The position numbers and the translations under genes are program-made. Below, in pieces: positions 36,669-49,253 of a stretch of 64,000 nt of DNA (position 1 is its first letter; each line of letters begins with the position of its first letter). The stretch spans positions 13,355,652-13,419,651 of the forward strand of contig NC_132994.1 of assembly GCF_048564905.1 (NCBI RefSeq), read 5' to 3'. The stretch is from Vicugna pacos (Eukaryota > Chordata > Mammalia > Artiodactyla > Camelidae). The notes under the pieces were generated by a model. It ran no database searches. It worked only from the letters and a program-made list of their open reading frames with translations, and was not told the DNA's origin.

Positions 36669-37745
36669 AAAATATTTATACAAGCTAGACAAGATAGCTT
36701 CTTCCGCTTAAAAGGTTTAAGAAAACTCCTAGCTCCAATGGACATGGGCTTTCTAAAATGGGAGTTAGTGGGAAAACTGCTTAGATATGCCAACTTCATA
36801 AAGATCCCCATTCTCAGAAAATGACACTTAGCAGAACACAAGCCAACATGTATCTTATGCACGCATGTTGTTGCCTGGTGGGTCTGGTCAAGTTCTGTAT
36901 AATTGTACAAGCTGTATTTTTCTCCTCAAAAATTCTCACACAGTTCCTCACCTGTTCTGACCTTGTTTCCACTGCAGATGTGATCACGTCTCTGAGGACC
37001 ACTGTCCAGCCACTGGAAACAACTGTTCCCATCTCAACCATACTCCTGCCCCAGAATTTCTATCGAACCCAGAGTCCTAACACTAATTGTATTTGTTCAA
37101 CTCTGTGTCTATTTGAAAGAGTTGTTGGAGGAGCTCTCCAGCAGCTCTCTGCTATCCCAGTTTATGGTATCCTCATGGGCCGTGGCAGTAAAATTAGTAG
37201 TAAAAATAGCTAACATTCATTGAGCATTTGTATCTCTATTATAACATGTACAAAAATTTATTCTTTTCTGCTGTTTTATATGCCTATCTCTCCAACAAAA
37301 ATCCATATAAAAAGTCTCAATCAATATTTGATAAGTTATTCATTAAATTGATGAATATCTTGATCAAATAATAAGCCAATCAATGGATCAAGAAATCTGT
37401 ACTTGGCTGAGTTGCTCACTTGGACAAGGCTGCCTTGTTTTTTGTTTTCTAACTCCTGTTCCCCAGCACTGGGGCAGCCAACTTCTTGCCTTTTCTTTTT
37501 CTAGATTTCAGGCAACTACTTCCCTTCTGTTCTGACACATTAAGTGTCCTGATAGACTTTCTAGAGCAGGCATTCCAATGACATTGAAGAAAGCACCTAT
37601 TTTCACTGGAAACACTCTTATAACTATATTTGAGGGATTTCTTCTATTTTGGTATTAATATTGCAAAGGACATTTGCTTTTGTCACAACAACCAAAATAA
37701 GCTAAGCAGTTGTATTACCACTGTTGTTATTTTTAATCCACCAGA
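36669..37745. other. No identifiable feature
   Basis: Unassigned. The 130-codon frame at 36821-37213 has no recognisable domain. A short MIR-like block (gctaacattcattgagcatt near 37210) is too small to call. Confidence 0.45.
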
Positions 37746-37749
37746 GTGC

Positions 37750-40700
37750 TGAAGAGACAAAGAACCCTAGTTGAACTAAACTCCAAAATGCAGCAAGCCC
37801 TTCACAGGAGAGAAGAGACGTGCCTGCTCTCATTCGTGGTGGAGTGGAAGAAGGAGAAGACATCTCTCATTCAAGGATATGAGGAGGAAGAAACAAGCCA
37901 CTTTAATGAACTTCTAATGCCAAGGGCTGGCATGATAGAATTTCAAGAAGACCCAGTCAGAGAGCGAATCTGCACTCACCCAAAGACTCTTCCCCACAGT
38001 CCCCATGTGTAATGCAGTAAAGGCTGCCAGCAGGGCTGAGAGACCCTCCAGAGGTGTGTGGACCACTGAAACCAAAGCAGGCACCTTGGGAAGGCAGGAG
38101 GTAAGAGGAGCTGAGAGAAATCCTTTCAAGGCAGCTTGCAGCTATCTTCCCAGAGTAGGAGGGGAGAGAGATTATCTAGAATGTAAAAAGAGCTGGCAGC
38201 TGAACCATAAACAAGAGACAAAACTCCCATTGTTCAGAAAGAGAGTGACTTTGCTATAAAACACAAAGATATCTCTGGAATCACGCTAGTATGCAGATGT
38301 GAGAATTACCAAAGAGGGATTATAAAATAATTACAATAAAAATACTACAGGATCTAGTGGGAAAGATTGACCACGTGTGTGAAGGGATGAGGAATTTTAG
38401 TGGAGAAATGCAAACTCTGAAAAAGAACTAAGAGAACTGATAGAAACATACAGCGTTATCAGAAATGAGGAATTCCTAGATAGCCTTAACAGCTGGGCCC
38501 ACAGGAAAAGATCGGTTCACTGGAAGCCAGGACAACAGAAGATATCCAAACTGAAACATAAAGAGGAAAAAAAAAAAGTGGGGCATTCATTCTCTGTAGA
38601 TGAACTGTGAACAGTCAATATTTATGTAAAAGTAGTTCCAGGAGGAGAGGAAGTGGAGAAAATGAAAAAAAAAAGTATTTGATAAAACACTGGATAAGAA
38701 CTTTCCAAATTTTAAGAAAATCATCTTCCCACAGGTATCAGAAACTCAATACAATCAAAGCAAAACAAATTCAAAGAAAAACCATACCTAGGCACATCAT
38801 ACACAAAATACTGAACACCAAAGACAACAGATCTTAAAAGCAGTCTGAGGAAAAACAGGCATTATACCAAAGATACATTACAAAAGCTACACTACAAAAA
38901 AGACACAACTAGAACCACCACAATATGGATGGTGTCTGACTTTTCACCAGAAGAGACCAGAAAAAGGGGGAACTGAAACTTTGAAGTACTGAAAGAAAAA
39001 AAAAAAAGAAATTAACCTAGAATTTTATATTCAGCAAAATATATGCTTAATAAAAAACAGAAATACATTTCCTACTGACAAAAATTTGATATAATTTGTG
39101 TCTAGAAAATCTGTATTATAAAAAAAAATGCTAAAAAAAGACAGAAAGAAAATAATAGATGGAACCCTGGATCTGCAGGAAGGAATGATGAGCATCAGAA
39201 AAATAAAACACCTTTCTTAAACTATATATTTCTATGTATCTTTAAAAACTTTTCACTGTTTAAAACAAAAATAATAATATATTTGGTGTTTATAACATAT
39301 GTAAAGTAAAATATAATGCAATTAGAGCATAAAAACTGGGATTATACTATTTAAGATTCATGAAAAAGCATACAATTATTTGAAGGTGGACAGTGATAAA
39401 TAAAGATACAAATTTATATTACAGAATAAATACTAAGTGTGTGTGCACCACACACACAAAGGAGTATACAGAAAAAGCCAAAAGGGTAGAATTAAATATA
39501 AAAAATACTTGATTAAACCAAAAAAAGGTAAGAAAGGAGGAATAAATAAAAAATGGATAAATAGAAAACAAACAGCAGTTTAACATACTTAAACTTTACA
39601 ATATCAATAATTGTCAGACTAGATGAAAAGGAAAAGCCAAATACATGCTATTTACAGCAAACACATGACAATTATCGAGGCAGAGTAAAGAGCTGAAAGA
39701 GAGAAAGGCATAGAAAAAGCTACACATGCAAGCACTAAGCATAATAAATCTGGTACGGCTTTATTGCTATTGGACAAAGAAGACATCAAGACAAAGAGAA
39801 GATAAGTGAAGATAAAGATAAAAAGGGATATTCCAAAATGGTAAAAAGAGTTAACCCATCAAGAAGACATAACAGTCCTAAGGAGCCAAGTACTTAACAG
39901 AAGATTTGAACAATACTAAACACCAGCTTGAATTAAATGACACTTAAAGAACATTGCACTTAATACACATTATTTTTAGGTGCACATGAAATATTGATAA
40001 TAGGTCATATGCTGGGCCATAAGATAAATCTCGAATATAAAAAGAGTATATTCTTCAGCCACACGAGCATTAAATTAGAAACTAGTAACAATAAGTCACC
40101 TTGATTTGGAAAATCTCCAAATTATTTTTAAAATTATGCCACATATATTAAATAATCTATGAGGTGAAGAAACATAAGAAAATTAGAAAATTCTTTGGAC
40201 TAAAAACAAATACTTTGAACTAAAAGAATGGAAACAAAAAATCTCACATAACAAAGTGTGTGATATTTAAAGTGGATTTTAGAGGGCAATTTATAGTGTT
40301 AATAAGTAGTCATTAAAGAAAAGAAAAATATGTGAGGTCAGTGAAATAAGTTTCCAATTAAGGATTTAGGAAAACTAAACTAGACAGAAGAAAGGAAATA
40401 ACAAAACAAGAAATTAATGAAGAAAACATACAAATAACAGAGGAAATTAATAAAAACAAAGGTGACTTTCTTGAAAAGACTAATGTAATCTCTAGACTAA
40501 TCAAGAAAAAAATACTATAGATAACACAAACTGTCAATCTCAGGAAAACAAGGGTTATTGCTACAGATTCTAGCAGATACATTTGGCATCTTAGATATAA
40601 TTTGACATTTTAATAAAATTTACAAATTCCTTTAAAGACACTAATTATCACATCTTATACAAAAATAAATTGTTAAAAACCTAAAGAAACCTATATGTGC

Positions 40701-41160
40701 TAAAGAAATTACATGTCTATTTAAAAACTTTTCTACAATGAACACTTCAGGCCCAGAAGTCTTCGCTGATAAATTTTATCACACACTTAAGAAAGAAATA
40801 ATACAAATCCTACTTAAACTCCTTCACAAAAAAGGAAGAGAAAGAAATACCTCCCAACTCACTTTAGAACATTAGTATTACTCTGATACCAAAAGTTACC
40901 AGAAGAAGAACTACAGACCAACATTCCTCATAAACATAAACACAGCATTCTAACAAACTATTAGCACGTCAAAACCAGCAACAAATTAAAAAGAACAATA
41001 CTTCATGATCAAGTAGGGTATATCCCATGAAGGCAACACTGGTCTAACAACCAAAATTCAATCAGTATAAATGACTGCTTTATACAGAATAAAGACTAAA
41101 TTAGAATTATCTTAATAGATCATAGATAATAGGATTATTTTAAAAGATCATACTGGCAGC
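37750..41160 (+). mobile_element. L1M element, 5' UTR to ORF2, sense
   Basis: This is a long old L1 of about 3.4 kb. 37750-38280 looks like leader. 38280-39050 is ORF1 DNA, with frame pieces such as 38607-38837 and the closing aacctagaattttatattca block at 39016. 39700-41130 is the N-terminal two thirds of ORF2. It contains the endonuclease-side and linker blocks (taacaaaacaagaaattaat) and the reverse-transcriptase fingers region (agaagtcttcgctgataaat at 40756, ctacagaccaacattcctca at 40911). The rest of ORF2 and the 3' end are missing after about 41160, so the copy is 3'-truncated. No long frame remains. Confidence 0.75.
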
Positions 41161-41211
41161 TGATGTCAAACTGGTGCAAACCAGGGAAATCCAAATCCTG
41201 TATTAAAACAA

Positions 41212-41540
41212 AACAAGACTTCCACTTCTGACCAACATGGAAGAAGAGGAATTGGATTTACCTTCCTAACTGAATCAACCAAAACAAACAAAACAGAGGG
41301 AACAACAGCTCTGAAGGCACTGAGCATGAGGCAGTAAAGAACATTCCTGAGGGAGGGGAAAGGAATGGGATGAGACCTAGGCTTGCCCCAGCAGAGGGTC
41401 TTGGGAGAGTCTCCAGGGTGTTGCACAGAGTCGGGGAACTCCTTCAACACCATCCAGGCTCCCTGCATCGAGGAGACCAAGGAGGCTACAGTTCACAGGA
41501 CAGGACAGAGTCCAGGAATGTAGAGGATATAGGAATCAAA
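41212..41540 (+). mobile_element. L1 5'-end fragment, sense
   Basis: The stretch starts with cttccacttctgaccaacat, ggaagaagaggaattggatt, taccttcctaactgaatcaa and continues in leader-like sequence. This is the start of an L1 5' UTR. Only the first few hundred bases are present and the rest is lost, which is unusual, because L1 copies normally lose the 5' end. Confidence 0.6.
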
Positions 41541-42880
41541 ATGATGAAAGTTATCAAACATCTACCACAATTTGTTTTTCCCTTCATTCAGCAAATCCTG
41601 TTGATATTCTTTCTTCCATAAGTTATTACTGACCAAATCTTGGGTACTTATTACTCTTCCTTGAAATTTTAGTAAGGCTCAGAATTGTTTGGTTGAAAAC
41701 AGTTGGTGGGAGTACTTTAGTGTAAATCACTTTTACTTTAGGATAGTAAATGACTGAAAGCGCATTAGTCATCACAAGTACTTGGGCCTTTCCTCCATCA
41801 TAGCACAGGCCCTTCACTACGCGCTGCCCTCAACCACTTAGTAAGCAAAGTTACATGGATTAACAGCTGCTTTTTTTCACCTCCAGACTGACTGAATTTT
41901 AGCAAGGGATGAAATAATTTCCACTGACAAGAATGTAGAAGGTTTACATAGCCCTTTACAACTTGGGCTGAAAACTTCAGAACAAATATGACAAACACCC
42001 ACCCACTCTTTCCAGGCTACTTGTAGATTAAACAATGTCACATCTGTTTGTGAGTTTTAAAAGATGTACTCTATGGCTTTTGCATCTTATCTTCATGTTT
42101 CCTACTCTTGATATACATGTGACTACAGCTAAATTGTACTTTAATTGAGATTATTACATACATACGATTCTTTTTATAAAACAAACACTGTGTCGTTTAC
42201 AAATATACCTTTAGGTGAACTGGGAAAAGCATGCACTGTCTCTGATATGAGAAGCGGCTGCTTATTACAAAACACTAATGAGTTGTAGAAATCATGATTT
42301 CAACTGTGCAAAGGGCATTCTTATCTAGTGGACATTTTTATGATCCAATGGAGAGTAGAGAACATTATGTCCATCCTCCTCCAACATATTCTTTTAGTTT
42401 TAAAGGTATCATTAAGGGATTTGTGAATAAAGAAATTAGGAAACATGCCAAACCTAGAAGACAAAATGAAGTGCAACAGAATCAAAATTTTTGAATGTGC
42501 ACAGAGATGATTTACTCATAATAGAAAAAAACACAAAGAAAGAACAGGCATTTTTCAAAGCATCACATGAGCTGCTGTGCAGTTAAGGTATTCATCTGGT
42601 GTTCATATAAATGGAGACACTTCTCTATGTTGTCCTTCAATATTTTCAAATGAATATACGGCAGGTGATTTACTAAATTTTTCAAGAAAAAGTTTTAGGT
42701 ATGAAGATATGTTTTCATTTCATCAAAACATTTTGACAATCAAAAAGTACCACTGAATTTTTTAAAAAAGGAAAACTGAAGCTCAATTTCTATGTCCAGT
42801 TTTAATTCTGTAGTCCTAAAGTTGGCTTTGAGTAATACAAAAACAAATGAGAGAATGAGGGCCCCCACGATTATTTTCAG
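41541..42880. other. No identifiable feature
   Basis: No repeat or exon is recognised. Small frames at 41626-41998 (minus) and 42294-42494 (plus) have no motif. Confidence 0.5.
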
Positions 42881-42884
42881 ATTG

Positions 42885-43003
42885 TCAAGAATATGAAAAG
42901 GAATATATGTATGTATCTGTATGACAGAAACATGATACTATACACCAGAAATTGACACAACATTGTAAATGGACTATACTTCAAATAAAAAGAAAAGATT
43001 ATA
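42885..43003 (+). mobile_element. Short L1 3' end, younger tail type
   Basis: Only the L1 tail is present: gaatatgaaaaggaatatat, atgacagaaacatgatacta, ccagaaattgacacaacatt, ggactatacttcaaataaaa. It belongs to the ccagaaattgacaca tail type also seen at 46316 and 53277. The duplication at its ends is not clear to me. Confidence 0.85.
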
Positions 43004-43204
43004 AACCATAATTCTCAGATAAAACTGAATAAAAAGATGTAATCTCTACTTCCATGTATATAATATGAATAAAAGAATGTTACCTATACTCAGTATCAGT
43101 CTTCATAAAAAAAGATAATAGACAACTGTACTAACACACTCATCATGAAATAAATGTGGGTGTCTGATGAAAATCTGCCTGCCCCTCCTCCTTACAGAGA
43201 AAGA

Positions 43205-43710
43205 CTGTATTAGTTCTCTACTGCTGCATAGCAAATTAGCCCAAGTTTACCAGCTTAAACATAACAGACGTTTGTTGTCTCATAGCTTCAGCAGATCAGA
43301 AATTCAGGAATAGCTTAATTAGGTAGTTCTAGCTCAAGGTTCCTCATATCGTACAGTCACAACTAAATGGGGTAGGGAAGTGCTGGGGAGGAATCACCTT
43401 CAAGCTCGCTCACGTAGTTGCTGCAGGCCCTGGTCCCTCACCACGTGGGTCTCTCCACAGGGCTGCCTCATGACCTGCAGCTGACTTGCCCCCAGCTCTG
43501 AGTGATTCAGGAGAGAATGAGAGAGCGCAAGCATCCCAAGATGGAAGCCACAATCTTTCATCACCCAGTCTTGGAGTGACAGCCCCTCACTTCTGCTGTA
43601 TTCTAGTCACTGGAAGCAAGTCACTAAATCAAGCCTCGCCTGCTTCCCTGAGTGTTACACAAAAGGATTATATGAAGATCACTAAATGTCATCTTAGAGG
43701 CTCTCTACAT
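43205..43710 (-). mobile_element. MLT1-type LTR (ERVL-MaLR), antisense fossil
   Basis: The reversed LTR starts gtattagttctctactgctg and continues with acttaaacataacaga-type sequence, cttcaagctcgctcacgtag, caccacgtgggtctctccac, ggagtgacagcccctcactt and ggaagcaagtcactaaatca. This is MLT1 order. It is solitary, old and decayed. The 93-codon forward frame at 43486-43767 is a shadow. Confidence 0.75.
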
Positions 43711-44029
43711 CCCTCTAAAAAGAACACTGTAAGCAATTTCATTGTTATCTCTAATTCACAACTCTGATGATCCTGGCAATTAAAGTAGGTAGAGTTGTAT
43801 AAAGGATAATCAAAATCTCCATCAAAGATGCAGAAAATTAGTTCTACAAATCACAATGGAAAAATTTCCACAATCTCTGGACAATTAGTAGATTTCTAGT
43901 TTAGACGCTTACTGCTGCCCTCTGACTGTCTTCTCAAACTTCCACTAAGGAAAAAGACGTTTTCCCACTCAATTATCTCCATGCCCCATGGAATTGTGGG
44001 AGAGGTCTAGTAGGCTCCAAGGTGTGGCT

Positions 44030-44180
44030 GGAAGAATTACAGTCCAGGAGTCAGACAGACTGCACTCTAATGCTAGGTCTGATAATACATTTTCTAGGTA
44101 TCAACACCTCTGTGTATAAGTGTAATACTTTAAAGAGTTCCTTATGTCCTGTCAGTATTCAATAAATAACAATTGGAAGA
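44030..44180 (+). mobile_element. MIR SINE with a shortened middle
   Basis: The 5' part (cagtccaggagtcagacaga, ctgcactctaatgctaggtc) and the end (ttaaagagttccttatgtcc, gtattcaataaataac) fit MIR. The central part is short or missing. Confidence 0.55.
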
Positions 44181-44464
44181 AAACCTGAGTAATATTATTT
44201 TCATGAGTCACTACTGTAGTTTTTCTGCATGTATAAGGTAAATCTAAAAGTCTTATTTGGATTGCTTAAACTTTTAATGCAACTGAAATCTCAAAGCTTA
44301 GACTTAAAACTACCAAGCCTAGGCTTAAATATCAAGATGTTATTTTGTTTGTCCATGAAAAGAAGGGTCCTATTGCTATAAGTGCTCCTTTTCTTTTTTA
44401 AAATGGTAATTAAGTCCTGATTGTGGAGTGTGTATATATGTGTATGTGTTTAGTAAATATTATA

Positions 44465-45100
44465 TTTAGGGATTTTTTTTTGGATTTACGGAAACATTGC
44501 AAAGATAGTTCAAAGAGTGTCCAATATATCCTTAATCTAGTTTTCCCTAAAGTTAACATCTTACATAAGAATACTGCATTTGTCAAAACTAAGAATAACA
44601 TTGGTACATTACTATGAACTCAACTACAGAATTTATTCAGATTCTACCAGTTTTTCCACTAATGTTCTTTTTCTCTTCCAGTCCAGAATACCACATTGCA
44701 TTAGGTCATCTAGTCTCCTAGTTTCCTCCAATCTATGAGACTTCCTCACTCTTCCCTTGTTCTTTATGACCATAATCCTTTTGAGGAGTAGTGCTTATTT
44801 TGTAGAATATCCTTCAATTGAGGCTGTGTGATGTTTTTTTCATGATTAGGCTGACAATATGGTTTGAGAGAATACCGTAAGATGAGTTGACCTCATCACC
44901 TCATATCAAGGGGTACATGATATTAGCATTAATTATGACTGATGCTATTAACCTTTATGATTTGCTTAAAGTGGTGTCTGCCAGGTTCCTCCACGGTAAA
45001 GTCTTTTTTTTTTTCTCCCTTTTCTATACTGTATTGATAAGATACAAGTCACCACATCCAGCCCACATTCAAGTGGATCTAGGGAACATTTTATTATGAA
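44465..45100 (-). mobile_element. L1M 3' UTR, antisense
   Basis: The reversed old L1 3' region has ggatttacggaaacattgca, cattggtacattactatgaa, cttgttctttatgaccataa, tttgtagaatatccttcaat, tgatgtttttttcatgatta and gtggtgtctgccaggttcct in the expected order. Confidence 0.75.
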
Positions 45101-46300
45101 TGTTTTACTATTTTTATTATGAATTCATTTTGGAAATTTCAATATGAATATGTCTTCTCTCTGAATTTCAATCTTGATGACTTTTCATAAAAATTCCTTT
45201 CTCCATCAGTGCTTCTTTACTCCACACTTCTCTCTCTTTACACCTACCTTGGATTTAAACAGGAGAGGGAAGTAAGAAACATTAATGATTATTAAATGGA
45301 TCAAAGGACAAAGCAGAATAGAAACTACTGTCAAAATTGTATTCAATTACGTTAGTCCTCAAGTCAGTGAGTGATGGCTCTAATTATGTTATGCACGAGG
45401 AAACAAACAAAAACAGAAAAACTAAATTTTGTAGAAATAGAAAACATCCCATATCTATAGTTTCATGGCAGGAGAGCAGTTGAAATTATTTTTATTTTTT
45501 AGTAAAAATAATAGTTATTTAGACTAAAGGTTTCAAAGCAAAACTTTAAAAAGTGTCTGTTCTTGCTTGGGTTCTAATGCTAACATGTCCTGAATTTTAA
45601 TCTTTCTAATTAGACTGTGTGAACCCTGTCCATAACTCTGAAGTTGATCGTTATACAACACTAAGGGCTACAAAGTAGTTGTTTGCTCAACAAAGCACCT
45701 TTTTCTCTGAAAACTTAAAATAACAACATTCCTGTTCATCCCCTTCATTATTTAAGAAGTTTGGGTGTGATTCTCCAAGTAATGATTTGTGTTGAAGAAT
45801 TTTGAGAGTGGCAGAAAAAAATCTCTCTAAGAAGAGGTCCTACAGCTGTGAAATGTTCCGTCACTGACAAGTTTCAGTCTGGAGACATGCAGAGTATGAA
45901 GTAAGAGTCTTCCCTTTTATTGGCTATGTGTGGGTTGTTTGGTTTCTTGGCAGGCATGTTTTTCATGTTGAGTATTTCCCGTGAATATTTTTTTCTTTTT
46001 TTTTTCGTGTTTTGGGGGCTCTGGTTCTAGTAGGTAACTAAAAAATTAAGCAAAACAAATTAAATATCCCTTTTTTCATGCTTTGCTTCTACACCTTTAA
46101 GAGGAAAGTGGGGCCTAAATTTTCTACTTAATTGACAAAATTTTAGATTTTTGTATTGCTTAATGTAAATCCTCAACAAGTTTGTAACTTCTTTGGGGGG
46201 TAGAGATTATCTTGTGTTTATTTTTTTCTATATGGCTCCATACAGTGCTCAGCATAACACATGACTTCAAAGTAGAAAGGAAAGTGAAAAACAAAAAAAA
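45101..46300. other. No identifiable feature
   Basis: Unassigned AT-rich sequence with several T-rich patches. Confidence 0.5.
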
Positions 46301-46315
46301 TCACTCTTTAGTTTT

Positions 46316-46839
46316 AGTTTTAAAATTGAAGTATAGTCAGTTTACAATGTTGTGTCAATTTCTGGTGTACAGTATAATGTTTCAGTTATACATGTACATA
46401 CATATATTTGTTTTCATATTCTTTTTCATTATAAGTTACTACAAGGTATTGAATATAGTTCCTTGGGCTATACAGTAGAAACTTGTTTGTCTATTTTATA
46501 TATAGTAAGTTAGTATCTGCAAATCTCCAACTCCCATTTTATCCCTCCTTACCCCCTTTCCTCCAGTAGCCATGAGTTTGTTTTCTATGTGAGTCTGTTT
46601 CTGTTTTGTAAATTAAATAACATCATGGAAAAAACCCAAATGCCCATTGATAGATGACTGGATAAAGAAGTTGTGGTATATTTATACAATAAAATACTAC
46701 CCAGCCATAAAAAAGAATACAATAAAGCCATTTGTAGCAACATGGATGGACCTGAAGATTGTCATTCTAAGTGAACTAAGCCAGAAACACAAAGGCAAAT
46801 ACCATATGTTATCACTTATGTATGGGAACTCAAAAAAGA
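46316..46839 (-). mobile_element. L1 3' end with twin-priming inversion
   Basis: Two adjoining pieces of one L1 point in opposite directions. 46316-46622 is the L1 3' UTR and tail in antisense. 46625-46839 is the ORF2 C-terminus in sense, with frame piece 46647-46847 reading IKKLWYIYTIKYYPAIK and WMDLK. In the parent L1 the second piece lies directly 5' of the first. The 3' edge of the inverted piece touches the target duplication (tctttag-ttttag near 46306-46315 and tctttagatttta at 46841-46853, with a one-base gap). This is the product expected from twin priming. Confidence 0.88.
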
Positions 46840-46854
46840 TTCTTTAGATTTTAC

Positions 46855-47020
46855 TCATTTCTAAAAGTTTTATAAAAAGTTTGCTAACAAATTAATAGCA
46901 TAATATTAAATCAGGAAATAGTTAAAATATATAGTGACCAAAAGATACTCCAATATTTTATTTTAATAACATTAGCATACAACTCCTATGTTAACTATAA
47001 GTGGTTATTACTTATTTGTA
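46855..47020. other. Unassigned spacer
   Basis: A short AT-rich stretch in which nothing is recognised. Confidence 0.5.
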
Positions 47021-47024
47021 TAAT

Positions 47025-47397
47025 AGTCTACAGATTTACTCTTCAGTTCTCTATCAAACTCCTCACATTAATTTTGAAGACAAATCTCAAACTCTGTTCT
47101 TCCTATTCCTTCAGTTGTCCATTGTAAGTGTTATGCCAAGAAACCAGCCTGATAAGTTGAATCATAATAGTTCATGTAGATTCATATATAATCTTATCTC
47201 ACATGTTATCTCATTGCATCTCCTCTCTTGTTCTACTACCCAGGCTCAGATCATCACCACTGAAGTAACCACCTACCACAACCAGTTTCCCCCTCTTTAT
47301 TTGCTTTTCAAATTGTTACTACATTTATCCTTATAAATGATACCCTGGTCTTATCTCCTTCTTTCTGAAATAAATCCAAGAGTTTTTTATGTCCCAT

Positions 47398-47400
<3 letters not shown>
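47025..47400 (+). mobile_element. L2 LINE fragment, sense
   Basis: The pyrimidine-rich order of L2 is visible: the block ttctactacccaggctcaga, then tcatcaccactgaagtaacc, then ctttctgaaataaatccaag. The 111-codon frame at 47001-47336 shows no intact L2 motif. Confidence 0.5.

Positions 47401-47438
<38 letters not shown>
47401..47438. repeat. (AT)n microsatellite
   Basis: Nineteen AT units in an unbroken run, at the end of the L2 fragment. Confidence 0.97.
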
Positions 47439-47441
<3 letters not shown>

Positions 47442-47639
47442 TATGTATGCACACATCTATATGGCTCCTAACAATCTTTCAAGAAAAATACAACATACAA
47501 CAAACGAAGTGTTCACGGAAAAGAATACATAAGATGAAAATAGAAATATTAGATAGGTAAGTAAATAAAACAGATATGAAAGTATTCATAATTTAAGGAG
47601 TTTTATTCCCTGCTTGGGAATGAGGAGTAACCATAAAAT

Positions 47640-48060
47640 TTTTAGCAACAAAATGATATCTATTTGTATTTCAGGCACAGCATTCAGACTATAGTGCACA
47701 TAAAAGGGAGAATAAAAAGGATCTGATGGAAAATTTGGACAGAAGCCTATCTCAGTTAAGTCCAAGTGAGAGATGATAAGAGGGTTGGAGAGAGGAGATA
47801 CAATCAGGGGAAGAGCTGAAGGTGAACAGGATGAGGAATTTGAAAAAGCAGAGAATGACTTGAGGTTTCCAGTTTGGATGACATGGATGATTTTCAGTGA
47901 TAACAAATATAAGAGATATTAGTGGAAGAGTGGACTTGGTGGGAGATGAAAGGAGTGGGTGACTAGTGATGGGAGTGTGGTATGAAGAGCATGCTGAGTT
48001 TAATTTTGTACTGGTTGAAATCCAGGGTCCTGTGGAACACCCACAGAACATTTTAACATG
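47640..48060 (-). mobile_element. L2 LINE fragment, antisense
   Basis: Reversed L2 coding region. It has aaaaaggatctgatggaaaa, gaagagctgaaggtg, gacttgaggtttccagtttg, gatggg and tgagtttaattttgtactgg. The 149-codon minus frame at 47752-48201 runs in the L2 sense direction, but only patches are L2-like. Confidence 0.6.
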
Positions 48061-48084
48061 AAGGAATTTAGGTAAGATCCTGTC

Positions 48085-48155
48085 CATAATTTTTCTTTTA
48101 TTTCCTGAAGTGTCCGGCACAGTGCCTTTGGTTTCCAATAAATACTTCCTTAAAT
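48085..48155 (+). mobile_element. L2 or MIR 3' end, sense
   Basis: Tgtccggcacagtgcctttg followed by ccaataaatacttccttaaa and tgaataa is the shared end of L2 and MIR. Confidence 0.55.
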
Positions 48156-48805
48156 GAATAATTAATTTTGATTGAGGAAATGAATAAGTGAATGATTGCA
48201 TTCAGGTTCCCAAATAGCAAAGAAGTATTCATAATTTTCCACTATGCCATGCTCTAAGCTGCTCATGAGTACCTCAAGGAGAGACAGGTCCTAGCAGAGA
48301 TCTTTGAAGGAGAATACCCTGTCCTATCAATGGTATCAAGCACCAGTGGGTCATGTCACATTTAGCAGGTCCACAGAAAGAATTAGCAAAAATGAAGTGT
48401 CCACTGATCAACTTCCACATGCCCATCTGTGCATAGAAATATGCAGCAGAGGCAAGAAAGGGCTTTCTGTAAGCTGCCCATAATGCTCTGTGTTCTTAGA
48501 ACTCTACCTTTACTTTGCTTCTTTTCACCCCCCTTCCCCCTGTCAAAAAAAAATTCTTTTGTTTCCCAGGGCATTTTCTCTACCATCTTCATTTTTCTTT
48601 TTATTAACTTTACTTATTTTTCATCTCATTCTTCTCATAAATATCACTTATCATATTTTAGAAATTGATCAAAACCTCAGAAAGATTATAGAAAATTCAA
48701 AAGCAGTAGTAGAAAAACTCAAAAGCAATTTAATTCCATCTCAATGGAAAAGGGGACTTTAAACTTAGCTGATGATCAGAAGGCATTTAAGTAAAATGTA
48801 GCATA
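48156..48805. other. No identifiable feature
   Basis: Unassigned. Frames at 48383-48762 are shadows of pyrimidine-rich sequence. Confidence 0.5.
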
Positions 48806-48810
48806 ATTAT

Positions 48811-49253
48811 TATCAAAAATCCAGAAACTCTGAAAATTAAAACTAGATAAGTAAAACAGTGGTAGTAAGAGTTTATTGTGCACTTGAGAACAGTTCACAA
48901 ACTGGTAATCTTCAAACCAACAGTGGAATGAAGCTCAGAGACATGACACCACACAATGATTTTTATAAAGTGAAAATGAGAGAGTTGTTTAACCCTTACA
49001 ATGATTGGCTATTACAATGAGGATTTCCAAATGGCAAAGGATTGGTTAAAAGTGAAGATCTTACACCATTTTAGGAAGATGAGTCAAGTTTCTTTTATGA
49101 TTATCAGAGGAGTACATTTCTAAGAAATAACCTAAGTTAAGTTTTGCTTATATACATGAAGTAAGCTAGATTTAGTTTTGTTTACATGGCTTAAATGGTT
49201 TTATCTTCTTGGAAGATTTTCAAGCCTAGTCTTCATTTTGTTTTATTTTACTT
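48811..49253 (-). repeat. 3' LTR of the provirus fossil
   Basis: Aligns with 57455-57895 over its length in the same orientation. No primer site lies on its left, which fits the distal LTR. The pentamer attat sits just outside both outer edges (48806-48810 and 57898-57902) and might be the target duplication, though it is short and AT-rich. Confidence 0.75.

Noticed and set aside
36821-37213. Forward frame of 130 codons
   Set aside because: No recognisable domain, no supported splice sites and no conserved composition. Treated as chance.
47752-48201. Minus-strand frame of 149 codons, longest in the window
   Set aside because: It covers an antisense L2 remnant and flanking sequence. Only patches resemble L2 and there is no host protein domain.
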